This document shows positions 18,672 through 29,250 of a stretch of 36,140 nt of DNA, one piece after another. The notes beneath the pieces are model-generated. The model did not search any database. It was not told the origin of the DNA and saw only the letters and a list, made by a program, of their open reading frames with translations. A program made the position numbers and the translations under genes. This stretch comes from Diphasiastrum complanatum. Taxonomy: Eukaryota; Streptophyta; Lycopodiopsida; Lycopodiales; Lycopodiaceae. Position 1 is the stretch's first letter; each line of letters opens with the position of its first letter. The DNA lies in contig MU835808.1 of the NCBI GenBank assembly GCA_029204225.1, forward strand, positions 1 through 36,140, given 5' to 3'.

Positions 18672-21086
18672 ATGGCAAACATGGGAGAGTCCATTTTGAG
18701 TGAAAGTAGCAAATTGGACGGGATTTTCAACTATGCAGTGTGGAAATTCAAAATGAAAAACATACTGATGGAGAAAGATGTGTGGGAAGTCGTCACAGGT
18801 GATAAGAGAAGGTCGCCAAATGAAGCAGACATCAAAGTCTTCGACAAAAAGATGAGGAAAGCTTTGACCTTCATTAACTTATCAGTGAAGGATCACATCA
18901 TTACCCACATTTGTGATGCTATTACACCCAGACAGGCATAGGATGTGCTAAATGAGCAGTTTGAGACGTCAAATCCGTCAAGAATCATGTTTCTGAAGTC
19001 AAATTTGAATAGTGCCCGCATGGAGCAAGGAGAGCACATTCAGACGTACATGACCAGAATCAAGACAATGAGAGATGAACTGCATTCTATTGGAGAACGC
19101 ATACGTGATGTGGAGCTGGTGCATAATGCATTATGCGGCATTGCAGGACCCTATCAGATGTTTGTGAGCGGAATAGCATCAAGAGAAAGATTGCCAACCT
19201 TTGACGAGCTCACAGGAATCTTGATGCAGGAAGAGCAACGACGAGAAATGGTGAAAGCTAGACGTCAAAATATTGATGATCAGGCACTTGCAATACACCA
19301 AAAACAAGGCAAGGGCAAGGGCAAGAAGAAGACTAAACAACAATTTGCCAAGTCTTAGGAGGATGAGGGATCTTCCAGCAAAACTAAGAAGAAAGGCAAG
19401 TGCTTCCATTGTGGTAAAAAGGGCCACTGGAAGAGTGAATGTCGCAAATTCCTGGCGGAACAAGGCAAGGGAAAACCAAAACAAGCAGGCAACCTTGTCG
19501 ATGAAAGTGAGATTGAAGACTCTAGCATCTTCATATCTGCATTGTCATCTAATCAAGATGATCAAGCATGGTATATTGACTCAGGAGCCACAAGACACAT
19601 GACAGGTAACAAGAACTGGTTCAGTAGTTTGAAGGCGTTGGATAATGGAACATCTGTTTCACAAGCAAATGGTGAGGTGTGCATGATCAAGGGGATAGGC
19701 ACAGTTTCAATCCAACTGCCTGACGACAAAAGCAGGATGATCAGGGAGGTACTTTACGTACCAGGTTTGAAGAAAAATCTACTTTCTGTTGGAGTCATTA
19801 CTGATCAAAAGTTGAAAGTAGAATTCGCCCATGATCGTTGCTTTGTGAAGGATGCGAACCAAAAGTTCAAAGTTATTGCGAATGGAGTAAGAGAGCCCAA
19901 TACAAAATTGTACAGGTTGAATGCCACAATCAAGGGGCAACATGGACTTGTGTCATCCGTTCCTTCGCAAACTGAGTTGTGGCACAAGAGGCTTGGTCAC
20001 TTGAACTTGGGAAGCCTCAGTTTGATGAGAAAATTGGAGATGGTAACAGGTTTGCCTACAATAGAAGATCACTTGAAATCGATGTGCGAATCTTGTATAT
20101 ATGGGAAGCAGCATCAAGAGAAGTTCAATAAAGGGGGTGTTGCAAGAGCAAAGAACATCCTGGATTTAATCCACACAGATTTATGCGGGCCCATGAGGAC
20201 CATGTCCTTAGAAAAAGCCTTCTATTTCATGACCTTTATTGATGATATGTCACGTAAGATGTGGATCTACTTCTTGAAGAAGAAATCAGATGCTTTTGAT
20301 AACTTCAAGAACTTCAAAAATTTGGTCGAAAATCAGACAGGTAAGAAGATCAAAGTCCTAAGATCAGATAGTGGAGGTGAGTATAAGTCTAATGACTTCA
20401 ATGATCTTTGTGATCAATGTGGAATTAAAAGACAATTTACGCAAGCTCATACTCCTGCTCTCAATGGTGTAGCTGAGCGCAAAAATCGTACAATTGTGGA
20501 AAGTGCCAAATCTATGCTAGCTGAGATGAAATTACCAAAAGATTTTTGGTCAGAAGCATGTAGCACGGCAGTCTATCTTCAAAATAGAAGTCCTACCATT
20601 GCCATACCAAAAATTATACCTGAGGAAGCATTCACAAAGAAGAAGCCAAAGGTGAACCACTTGCGAATCTTTGGATGTAAGGCCTTTGTACATATTCCTA
20701 AGGAAGAAAGACGTAAACTTGATGTAAAAGCTATCAAGTGCATATTCCTAGGATATGATGATCGCGTGAAGGGCTATAGATGTTTTGATCCAGTTGGAAA
20801 CAAAATCCATATAAGTCGAGATGTTATCTTTGATGAATCCAAGATGTATGAAGACGAAGATGTTGAGAAGATAGACACATCCAGTAGGAAAAATGGCATA
20901 GTGAGGATACCACCTGATGATGATCCATTCATTGACCTTCCGAGTGATGAACATGAGGATACATCTCAAGATACTACTACTCAACCTCAAGAAACAGGTT
21001 GGAGAGGTAGGGACAAACCTTTTGGTGCAAGAAGGATTGGGATTGCAGGTGACAAACGCAAGGAGAAGGATGTACCGTGGGATTAA
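18672..21086 (+). pseudogene. Copia 2 gag-protease-integrase with two TAG stops
   Basis: One frame from ATG 18672. Gag: LDGIFNYAVWKFKMKNIL; a TAG at 18939-18941 replaces the Trp expected in RQAxDVL; a second TAG at 19356-19358 precedes the knuckle CFHCGKKGHWKSEC (about 19402-19443). Protease: WYIDSGATRHMTG near 19570. Integrase: LWHKRLGHLN and CESCIYGKQH zinc domain, catalytic Asp in LIHTDLCGP (about 20170), Asp at 20367 and Glu at 20475, again 35 residues apart. The C-terminal DVIFDES block is followed by a TAA at 21084. The last 514 codons are open and all integrase residues are kept, so decay is light apart from the truncation. Confidence 0.93.
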
Positions 21087-21110
21087 GCACAACAAAATAG
21101 CAGTTACAAC

Positions 21111-21320
21111 CAGAATGATGACATAACTGGGAGGCTCAAAATCATTCATCTCATGGACAGAGTATCACGTAGAGTGTGCCTGGATGATCCATTTATAGAT
21201 TGTATCCATCTATTAACTACAATAAATGTTTGTCATCTAATTAGGCAAGCCATTGTACTTGGAAGTATTTGGCTCGTAATGACAATTGTACATTGTGTAC
21301 ACGATCAACGAATCAAGGAA
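21111..21320. other. Junction region after Copia 2, unassigned
   Basis: No recognisable gene or motif. Contains the breakpoint between truncated Copia 2 and the minus-strand Copia 3A LTR. Confidence 0.4.
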
Positions 21321-22108
21321 TGTTGATGCGGACGAGGACGTCGCAATTCTCTCACTTCACATTCTAGGGGAATTGGCTTTCTCTCACTTTGCAAATCCGG
21401 GAAGTGGTTGGGAACGTTCTTCATTGAAAATAGACGACCTTCGGGTTTTCTCTCTCTCTTCGCATTTTTTGCAAAAAGCCGAAGGTGTCTGTAAAAATGT
21501 GAATGTACTCTTAAAAAGACGAAGGTGTCTTTAAAATAGTTCAACTTATGAAAATAGATGACCTTCGAGAATTTTCTCTCTTTGCATTTTTTTGAAAAAA
21601 TGCCAAAATCCGAAAGTGTTAAAAAAAGTTAAACTTTTGAACTGTGCGTAAGTTGAACTTTTGAGCTATGCAAATGTTGCATTTCAGGGAAATGCAAAAA
21701 AGCTGTTGAAAACATAGTTCATTTTTGCAGACTTTTGCGACACTAAGTGTATTGCTACAAACTATTGGAAGCAAAGTGTATTGCTACATACTTGTTCTAA
21801 ATGCTAATTCATGGAAGTCATTGAAGATGGCCAAGTCTTCAATGACTTCAAGTTATTGAACTTAACATCTGAACTTGAAATTACGATAGGATTGGTTACC
21901 CTTTGTTGGAGCCGGAAGCCCGTTTGTAGACGTTCTTCAAATAGTTGGGCTGTCTAAGTTGTTATTCCTGCAGGTATCAGATGAGTAGACACAGAACCAA
22001 AGTTGGTTTCACCTGACCCAAGATCAACGATCAATAAACGTGCAGAAGAATCTTGAAATAGAATATAGTCATTCACCAAGGGGGCAACTGTGGGCTTAAT
22101 TTCCAACA
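21321..22108 (-). repeat. Copia 3A 3' LTR (one end certain)
   Basis: On the minus strand it starts TGTTGGAAATTAAGCCCACA at 22108, next to a polypurine tract (GGGGGAT, 22115-22109). The first ~320 bp matches 35477-35797 in opposite orientation. The other end is a guess: TGTTGATGCGG at 21321 would give a ...CAACA end. Confidence 0.7.
21426..21632. repeat. Two diverged direct repeats of about 80 bp
   Basis: GAAAATAGACGACCTTCGGG at 21426 and GAAAATAGATGACCTTCGAG at 21550 start two similar units, each followed by TTTTCTCTCT, TGCATTTTTT and a CGAAGGTGT/CGAAAGTGT end. Within the presumed Copia 3A LTR. Confidence 0.7.
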
Positions 22109-23575
22109 ATCCCCCTTAAGGTCACGGTAGGTGCCTTGGTATCTTCGTTAGATTCATCATGTTGAAAAACTTCTGGTGCTTGATCCTGGGAAGCGCTTTG
22201 GTGAAAATGTCTGCGGCCATTTCTGTTGTGGAGCAGTATTAAAGGACCACTTGCCCTGAGAAAACTTTTTCCCGAATGAAATGATACTAGCTTTCTCTGT
22301 GCTTGGATTTTCCATCAAATCTAGGATTCAATGACAGTGAAATATAGCTCAAGTTGTCACACAGAATGGTGGTAGCATTGAACTGAGTGTGATGTAAGTC
22401 GTGAAGTAATAATCTGATCCATACAGCTTCTTTTGAAACTTGACATGCTGTGATGTACTCCACCTCGGTCGAAGAAAACGCAACTAATTTCTGCTTCCTT
22501 GAGTTCCATGAAATTTGTCCCCCTGCCAGATAGAAACAGAACTCGGAGGTAGATTTTCTGGTAGAGATTGTTCCTCCCCAATCTGAGTCGGAGTAGCCTC
22601 GCAAGACAAGTGGGTCGATAGCATTTCCATCATAATATAAAATGTGATCTAAACTTCTCTAAATATATCTCATCACTCTCTTTAATGCTTTCCAATGTGA
22701 GATCCTAGGATTAGACATGAATTGACTTAACGTGCTAACAATGTATGCTAAATCTGGTCTAGTATACAACATTGCATACATCAAAGATCCTATGAGTGAA
22801 TGATAAGGGTACTTCGCTATGTTGAGTACTTCACTATCAGAATCAACAAAAGTAGGTTTAGTCAATACTATACTTGGATCCATTGGAGTATCAATTGGTT
22901 TGCAATCATATGAAATTTTTCTAAAATGCCTTGTAGATATGTTTGCTGACTAAGATAGATCTTCTTCTGAAGTCTATTGTGAATTTCTAGCAAAGAATGA
23001 ATAGCTCCTAAATCAGACATAAAAAATTCTTTTGACATATCACTCTTAGTAGTGTGCAGAAGAGAAGTGTCATTAGACAAGATAAACACATCATCTACGT
23101 AAAGAGCTATGTGAACTGAATGAATACCTATATGCTTGGAATAAACGTTACAGTCAATTGAATTGTTTGCAAAACCCAATTGAATGAGATAAGAGTTGAT
23201 TCCATCGAACCATGCTCTTGCGGCCTACTTCAGCAGACTGTAGATTGCTTTGTGCAGTTTGCACACTTTGTGCTCTTGGCCTTTGACTTTGAACCCTTCC
23301 GATTGGAAGGTATACAGCTCTTTCTTGACGTTGTTGTTGAGAAAACTTGTCTTGACATCCATTTGGTGCATTTCGAGGTCTTTTGTGGCTGCTAACGCAA
23401 ACAGAGTCCTGATTGACTACATCTTGACAACATGACTGAAAATTTGATAATCCACTCCTTAGACCTAAGTGAATCCATTAGCCACCAGCCGTGCTTTCCA
23501 TTTAGCAATGGAACCATCAGAGTTGATCTTCTTCTTGAAGATCCAGTTATTGTCGTAGACCCCTTTTAAATAAAA
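22109..23575 (-). pseudogene. Copia 3A reverse transcriptase and RNase H (degenerate)
   Basis: On the minus strand: WIFKKKINSDGSIAKWKARL near 23530, DLEMHQMDVKTSFLNN near 23370, HKVCKLHKAIY near 23250, IALYVDDVFILSND near 23090 (YVDD intact), SLIGSLMYAMLYTRPDLAYI near 22790, HWKALKRVMRYI near 22690, GYSDSDWGG near 22590, STEVEYITA near 22460, and ADIFTKALPR near 22200. These are the RT and RNase H blocks of Copia pol, with frameshifts and stops. The upstream part ends at about 23575, where unrelated LTR-like sequence begins, so gag and integrase are missing. Confidence 0.9.
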
Positions 23576-24440
23576 TCGAATGAGCCAGCTTTTGATGGTG
23601 ACCTCTAGTGGAGGAGCTAATTCCATTTGTAAATTGTAATTTGTGGAATTGCCACTTAGGCTCCACATGGGCAGCTCCTTGGCTTATTTAAGAGCCCCTC
23701 TCTCTTGTGAGAGAGCTTTGGATTGTAATGCTCTTGCTCTTGCTTTAATTAGAACGATCCTCCACGAGTTTTGGGCCTTCATCTTAGCTCCATGATCATG
23801 TTGGTGTTCTTGAGTGAAACTTTCATGATCTTGCTTTCCTACCTTAATGTAATTGTGAAATTAGAGTAGATTTCTTGTTTTTCAATATGTTTGTGGAAGT
23901 AGAGTGGATTAGATTCTTGCTTTCTTATTCTTGATTTAAGACAAGCTTCAAATAAACTAAATAGGCTAGATTCTATGGTGTAGCCCTTGCATTTTTCCTA
24001 ACAGTCCAGTTCTTGATGTTCTTGAGAAGCCCAAGAATCAAGAAATGGTTATGTCTTGATCCTTGCTCTTTGATTGCTTGTTAGTTAGTCTCTTGTTTCT
24101 TGTTTCTTTCATTTTTGTTGATTTAATATGAGAATCTTGATTGTTTTCAATCGTTTTATAGGAATTGAATGGAGTTCATCTATAATGCATGCTTATCTTT
24201 TGATGGACGTACTAGGCTTGCATTCTTCTTGATTTTGTGAGTGCTTCTGGAGTGAACGTGATTTGAGAAATCCACTGACAGGCTGGATTAAACATACTAC
24301 AACATAAGCCAAATATTTCTGCCTGATCTGGTGATGTATTAAGAAGAACACATTAGGAATGCCAAACCACCTAGTAACGGACAGAAATATCCTGTAACCA
24401 AAGATAAGAAACAAGATAAAGCCTTTGTTTCATAGATTTT
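23576..24440. other. LTR-like plus-strand sequence, family unclear
   Basis: 23685-23730 has CTTATTTAAGAGCCCCTCTC, a TATA-plus-initiator wording typical of plant LTRs, followed by long T-rich sequence repeating CTTGTTTCTTG and GATTCTTGCTTTCTT. I see neither LTR end nor internal coding. 24193-24414 on the minus strand is an open frame without motif. Confidence 0.4.
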
Positions 24441-24449
24441 CAGTGATAA

Positions 24450-24590
24450 GATCTGTGAACAAAGTCCAAGTACAATGTCCATCACATCTTGGAGTATTAA
24501 AATAGACTACATCTTTACTTTCCAAATAAAATAGTTGGAGGTAGATAATCCCTGACTTGATTCCAATAGGAAGGAACCCATGGAATCCAT
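24450..24590 (-). pseudogene. Copia 6 gag N-terminus
   Basis: From ATG 24590-24588 the minus strand reads MDSMGSFLLESSQGLSTSNY then FIWKVKM, a TAG, SILI and QDVMDIVLGL. It aligns with the start of Copia 1 gag (GYMLESNDRLTSLNYSTWKV ... ELMDIVVGV). The frame is lost after about 45 codons. Its leader (about 740 bp) and primer-binding site lie upstream. Confidence 0.75.
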
Positions 24591-25330
24591 AAACAATGGA
24601 AATTATCACTTGTAATGAACAAAAAAGTGTTGCTTCTCTCTCACTATAGGATCCAATAAAGTGTACTACTAACTCCTATGTAAGATCTTGCAACAAAATG
24701 TGATATCAATCTCACTAGCTTTTCCAATCTATCTCAAACTAGATCAACCTCTCACTCAAAGGTCAAATATAGGCAAATTTTGGGTCACACTCTCTCAAGC
24801 ATGTGGAAATCACTCAAAAAATCCACAACTTACTCAAATACAATTGAATTGTATGAAACAATGTGGCTAGGACCTCAAAACATTGTCTAGATCTGAATTG
24901 GACAGGATTGGCAAGCTTTTTCTTGAGTTTTTGGATCAAACAAGCAAGATAGAGATCAAACTAAATGTGTCCAACTAGGTTGGGTGCCCTACCCACCTTG
25001 ATTCAATTGGCTATAATTTTTGATTAAAAGATCCAATTGATATGAAACCAAATGCTACACAATCTTACTAGCTTTCTAGCAAGCTATCTAGCATAGATTT
25101 TGGATCTATCTTGGAAGAGAGCCACTTGATCAAATTTGTATATACTTCACACGTGTCTGAGCACTAAAATCCGTATAGTACCAGATCAGGTCCAATCAAT
25201 GTGATAGTGAACCTTATTGATCAAAAAATCTCAAAAATAGTATGGGAGATGCAATCTACACTCTCTAGATCTTGATTTCATGGCAAATTTTCATAAATAA
25301 GTTGATAGACGCATGCATACCTTAGGTAGG
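24591..25330 (-). other. Copia 6 leader
   Basis: AT-rich, no gene. Same position and similar length as the Copia 1 leader, between primer-binding site and gag start. Confidence 0.6.
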
Positions 25331-25344
25331 CTATGATACCATGT
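25331..25344 (-). other. Copia 6 primer-binding site (variant)
   Basis: On the minus strand TGGTATCATAGCC follows an LTR end GAAATTCAACA. One base differs from the usual TGGTATCAGAGCC. Confidence 0.7.
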
Positions 25345-25450
25345 TGAATTTCACACGTGTGGGAGTACCCTAATGCGTGATAATGATCTCCTAAGACTCT
25401 GTGATTGCACATAGATCAAGCATAGCCTGTGTGCTTGAGATAAACATCAG
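25345..25450 (-). repeat. Copia 6 5' LTR, last ~100 bp only
   Basis: In plus orientation starts TGTTGAATTTCACACGTGTG at 25345. Only about 100 bp remain before reverse transcriptase sequence of another element begins (Copia 3B). Confidence 0.6.
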
Positions 25451-26770
25451 ACTCGGCAAAACTACAAGTAAAATTGTGCTGCAACAAGAATTGATTAATT
25501 CTATTGAACCAGGCCCTTGAAGCTTGCTTCAACCCGTAGAGAGCTTTCTACAATTTGCATACCTTATGCTCTTGGTCTTGAAGGATGTAACCTTTGTTGA
25601 CAGATATAAATATCTTCTTGGATATATCCATTCAAGAATGTTCTTTGAATATCCATCTAATGAACGTCCAGATCTTCAACAACAACAATAGTGAGTAAAG
25701 TCCAAATTGACTGATGTTTTGCCACTGGACTGAAGGATTTGTACTCAGCATTCATGGTAGTATGCCAATTGTTTGCATCTAAACTTGATAGTGCTTCTAC
25801 TATTGAGACAGGCTCATCATGACTAATAAATGCCAAAGGAGTGTATCGATTAGGTTCATGTTGGATTCGAATAGATCTTTGAGCAATTGTTGAACAATTG
25901 TCGATTGCTAAGTAGATAACTCTCCTTGTTTCACAACATGTGTATCTTTGATTGTTGTCAAAACAGTCGTAAGTCGAGGCCTGTCGATGGCGATTAGAGT
26001 TGTTGGGACAAACGCCTGCATTGGCTGCTTCTGCTTGAAGTCATAGAATTTGTCTTTGAGGAAGATGACTTCTTGACTGACTGAGATTTGACTTGTTTCA
26101 ATATCATAGATTCAATAGGCTTTGTGCAAGATCGAGTACCGATAAAAATATTCCTACAATTGACAAGATCGAGCTTGTTTGTCAAGTTAGAAGGAATCTG
26201 CACATAGCAAAGACAACCAAACACTCGAAGGTGTTTCAAACTTGACCTGAAGCCATAGCAGGCTTTAAAAGGAGTCTTTGAATCAACTGCTTTTGTGCTT
26301 GAATAATTATTAGATAGCAAGTTGTTGAAACTACTTTAGCCAAAAAATTTCTGGATAGTTGAGTGTTTGATAGCATTGATCGAGCTGCATTGAGTAATGT
26401 TCGATTTTTTGTTGCACAATGATAGATAGTCAAACATTTCGTCTAACATGTATTCTCTCCCACAATCTATGTGTAGAGTCTTGAGCTTTTGACCAGTCTA
26501 TGTCTCAGCAAATTGCTTGAATTCTTTGAAGCAATTAAATGCCTCAAAATTGTTCTTGATGAACATAGTCTTGGTGAATCTCAAATAATCATCTATAAAA
26601 GTGATGAAAAATAGTGTAGCGCCCAGAGATGCAAAACTCATAGGGCCACATAGATCACTATATATCAATTTCGAACTGTGCATAAGATTTCTACTCCATA
26701 TCACCCATGTGGCAATGGTTAGCAGGCAAAGCAAGTGTTGGAAAAAGGGGGTTCTTGGCATGAATTCTTG
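25445..26770 (-). pseudogene. Copia 3B integrase and partial reverse transcriptase
   Basis: Minus strand: integrase LIYSDLCGPMSF near 26665 and FITFIDDYLRF near 26610, then the Asp region (LHIDCGREY near 26470), LLNAARSMLS near 26400, LKHLRVFGCLCYVQIPSNL near 26210; RT start EPVSIVEALSSLDANNWHTT near 25800, an internal deletion joining EYKS to FSPVAK, DVHxMDIQRTFLNG near 25650, HKVCKLxKALYGLKQASRAW near 25560. Stops and frameshifts throughout. It duplicates RT blocks of Copia 3A, so it is a separate element. Confidence 0.88.
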
Positions 26771-26778
26771 CAGCCAAC

Positions 26779-27205
26779 ATTATGGGCTTATCAAATAGCC
26801 TACAAGATATCTACCGAATTCACGCCATTTCAATTGGTCTATGGTGTGGACAATAATGCCTTATGAGTTTGTGTTATCGACTTTGCGAATCCAAGCCACA
26901 TATAATTTGTGGCCAAAGGAGGCATTACGTGAACGATTGCATGTATTGGAAAAATTGGAGCATTAGGAATATGCTTATTGGCATAATTGGGTAATTAAGC
27001 AGCAGCAGGCACGGTGGTTTGATAAGCATGTACACGAAAGAGAACTTAAGAAGTGAGATTTGGTCACCCGAGTAGTATCACAAATACCCTGAAGTCGAAG
27101 GATCAGTATTGGGAAGCACCATATCAAATTTTAGATATGTTTAGCAATAGTGTACCGATTTCTTGGCATTGTCCACCAGGAATACCTTTTGTAGAATAAC
27201 AGTCG
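26779..27205 (+). pseudogene. Ty3/gypsy integrase C-terminal fragment
   Basis: The plus strand reads WAYQIAYKISTEFTPFQLVY and G; in other frames STLRIQATYNLWPKEALRER, LHVLEKLEH, AYWHNWVIKQQQARWFDKH, VHERELKK and SKDQYWEAPYQILDMF. These match the end of plant Ty3/gypsy integrase (AYR..T..TPF.LVYG, then LRERL, the Trp/Lys-rich linker and GPY.I). At least three frameshifts. It is the only gypsy coding piece in the window and lies between two Copia relics of opposite strand. Confidence 0.82.
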
Positions 27206-27464
27206 AGTGAAAATATATCATCCTCATCAGGGGAAGACAGATATCAATCGAGGAGAAATCTATTCTTTATTTGATATTATGAAGGCATGTATTATGAACA
27301 AGAATAAAGGTTGAATAAATAAATGTCGAATGAATAAAGATCGAATCATCACTGGTTGATTCGAATGAATAAATGTTGATTTTTTCAAATTCGATTTCTC
27401 AACCTTTGTCAATTAAACTGTACACTTTGTTAGTAGAATTGAGACTTGTCTGTCGAGGTGTTCT
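27206..27464 (-). repeat. Probable Copia 4 3' LTR remnant
   Basis: On the minus strand the candidate LTR start is TGTAGAACACCTCGACAGAC at about 27465, preceded by GAGAGAGAAC. It contains imperfect repeats of TCGAATGAATAAA at 27290-27385. The other end is not defined. Confidence 0.5.
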
Positions 27465-27539
27465 ACAGTTCTCTCTCAAAGTGGGCAGTTGGATTAACCC
27501 CAATTTTCTTCGTTGCTTCTCAAACAAAGCTTTACTCAT

Positions 27540-28560
27540 GGCTTTGTAAAGATATCAACTGTCATTTCCTTAGTAGGTATGAAGACTGTCTTCAGTATCT
27601 TCTTTCGACTAAGTCTTGAATGACATGATACTTGATAGCTATGTGTTTTGTTCTCGAATGAAATATAGGATCTTTCGTAAGATGGATTGCTGAAGTGTTA
27701 TCCATAAGCAAGATATAAGGTTCAAAAATATTTTCATCTAACTTCCAACATTTGTTTGATCCATGTTAGCTCGTTTGCCATCTTAGCTACTGCTACATAT
27801 TCGGCCTCACACGAAGATTGAACTACTATTGTTTGCTTCTTGCTTATCCAAAGTATGGCTGCGCCAGATGCTAAAGTACAGCCTCCTGAAATAATTTTGT
27901 TATCATCTTTCATGGATGCCCAACTTGCGTCACTATAAGATTCGATTCGAAATCTAGCTTCCTTCGAATAACGCAATCCATAGTCTTTTGATTCTTGGAG
28001 ATATTGCACCACTCTTTTTGCTAATTTCCAATGCAATGATCATGGGTTCTGATTGAATTGGCTAAGTGTATATCGCAAATGCTATATCAGGTCTAGTCTT
28101 GTCTACAAGATACAACAATGATCCAATCAGCCTTTGATAGGGTGTATTGGCCATTTGCTTCTCTTCTTCGAGAGTCTGAAGATTCAACTTGCCACCTTCA
28201 AAGTCTCTTTCGATCTATAAGCCTAGATAGCTTTTTGCTTCTCCTAGGTCAGTGATCTCAAATATTTCAGAAATGTCTCTTTTGACATCTGAAATTAACT
28301 TATCATTTCTTGAGAAGATAAGAGTGTCATTTACATAAACAGCTAGAATGATAATTTCATCTTCGACATGTTTGATATATACATTCGGCTCAACGAACAA
28401 AGGTCTGAAGCCTAAAGAACGTAGTGCTTCGTCCTTCTTTTTATACCATTGTCTGGCTACTTGTTTCAGACCATAGATGCTCTTATTCATGTGACATTTG
28501 AATTCTAGATATTCTTAACTTATAAAACCAAGTGGTTGATCCATGAATAGATCTTCTTGT
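27540..28560 (-). pseudogene. Copia 4 reverse transcriptase and RNase H (degenerate)
   Basis: Minus strand: EDLFMDQPLGFIS near 28545, MNKSIYGLKQVARQWYKK near 28470, ILAVYVNDTLIFSRND near 28330 (YVDD changed to YVND), ITDLGEAKSYLGL near 28230, MHWKLAKRVVQYL near 28020, ESYSDASWASMKDD near 27940, SSCEAEYVAVAKM near 27810, IFHSRTKHIAIKYHVI near 27640 and VDIFTKP near 27550. Upstream domains are absent. The second Asp of YVDD is kept but the first is lost, which would abolish polymerase activity. Confidence 0.9.
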
Positions 28561-28693
28561 TAGGCCAATTTAGCCATTGCAATGTAATTGTAAATATAAT
28601 TGTATTTGGAAGTTGGAAGTTGTAAACTGGAAAAGAGTTGAAAGCGTAAAGAAGAACTTCCCTATTTTTCACTTCTAAGGATAGAAGTAGTTC

Positions 28694-29250
28694 AAGGGGG
28701 GAAGAATGTTATGCCCATGTCCTACATAAAGGATTCATAATAGTCCTTGACATGGATATCTGGTACTCTAGTGTATGAGATTATTAGTTATGCCACGTCA
28801 TTCTGGACTAGGCCAGTAATGTAATTAATAATCTTGTGATTTTTCTTATGCTCTAATTGGACCTATGGAGCTAGTGCATGGTGATTGACAGCTTTCTGTG
28901 CAAGAATAGGAGATCAATGATTTTGCATGATCTTGGGAGATCCTAGAGGGAATCTTCCTTTGCTTTTGAGATTTATATCCTTGGTAGGAACTCAGCCATC
29001 TTTTTATGTTTTCAAGAGCCAGGATCCTCTTCTCTCTTGCACTCAGTTACCATGGCTTGGGGATGAAGCGGTTAGGGATTTGATTTTTTGTTTTCTGTTG
29101 GTTGGGTGGTTTGACTCCACAGGTATCCTTTTGATTGCATGCAATAGAATCTTGAGAGATCTTCACTTGGCGATCGTTATAAAGGATCTCAAAAACTCCT
29201 AGAGCCAAGGCTTTTCCCTATACGTAAACTATTTACTTGGAAGTCTACTT
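28694..29250 (+). repeat. Gypsy-like polypurine tract and LTR start
   Basis: CAAGGGGGGAAGAA (28694-28707) is followed by TGTTATGCCCATGTCC, an LTR-like start, and a TATA box candidate TATAAAG at 29178. The LTR end is not seen. It may belong with the gypsy integrase piece at 26779, on the same strand 1.5 kb upstream, with Copia 4 inserted between them. 28561-28693 would then be its 3' untranslated part. Confidence 0.5.

Larger units (their letters stand above)
17150..21110 (+). mobile_element. Copia 2: 3'-truncated Ty1/Copia retrotransposon
   Basis: LTR-like sequence, primer-binding site, a long leader (17373-18671), and gag-protease-integrase in one frame (18672-21086) with two TAG stops. Reverse transcriptase, RNase H and 3' LTR are absent; similarity ends soon after the integrase C-terminal region. 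The 5' limit is approximate because no second LTR exists for comparison. Confidence 0.85.
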
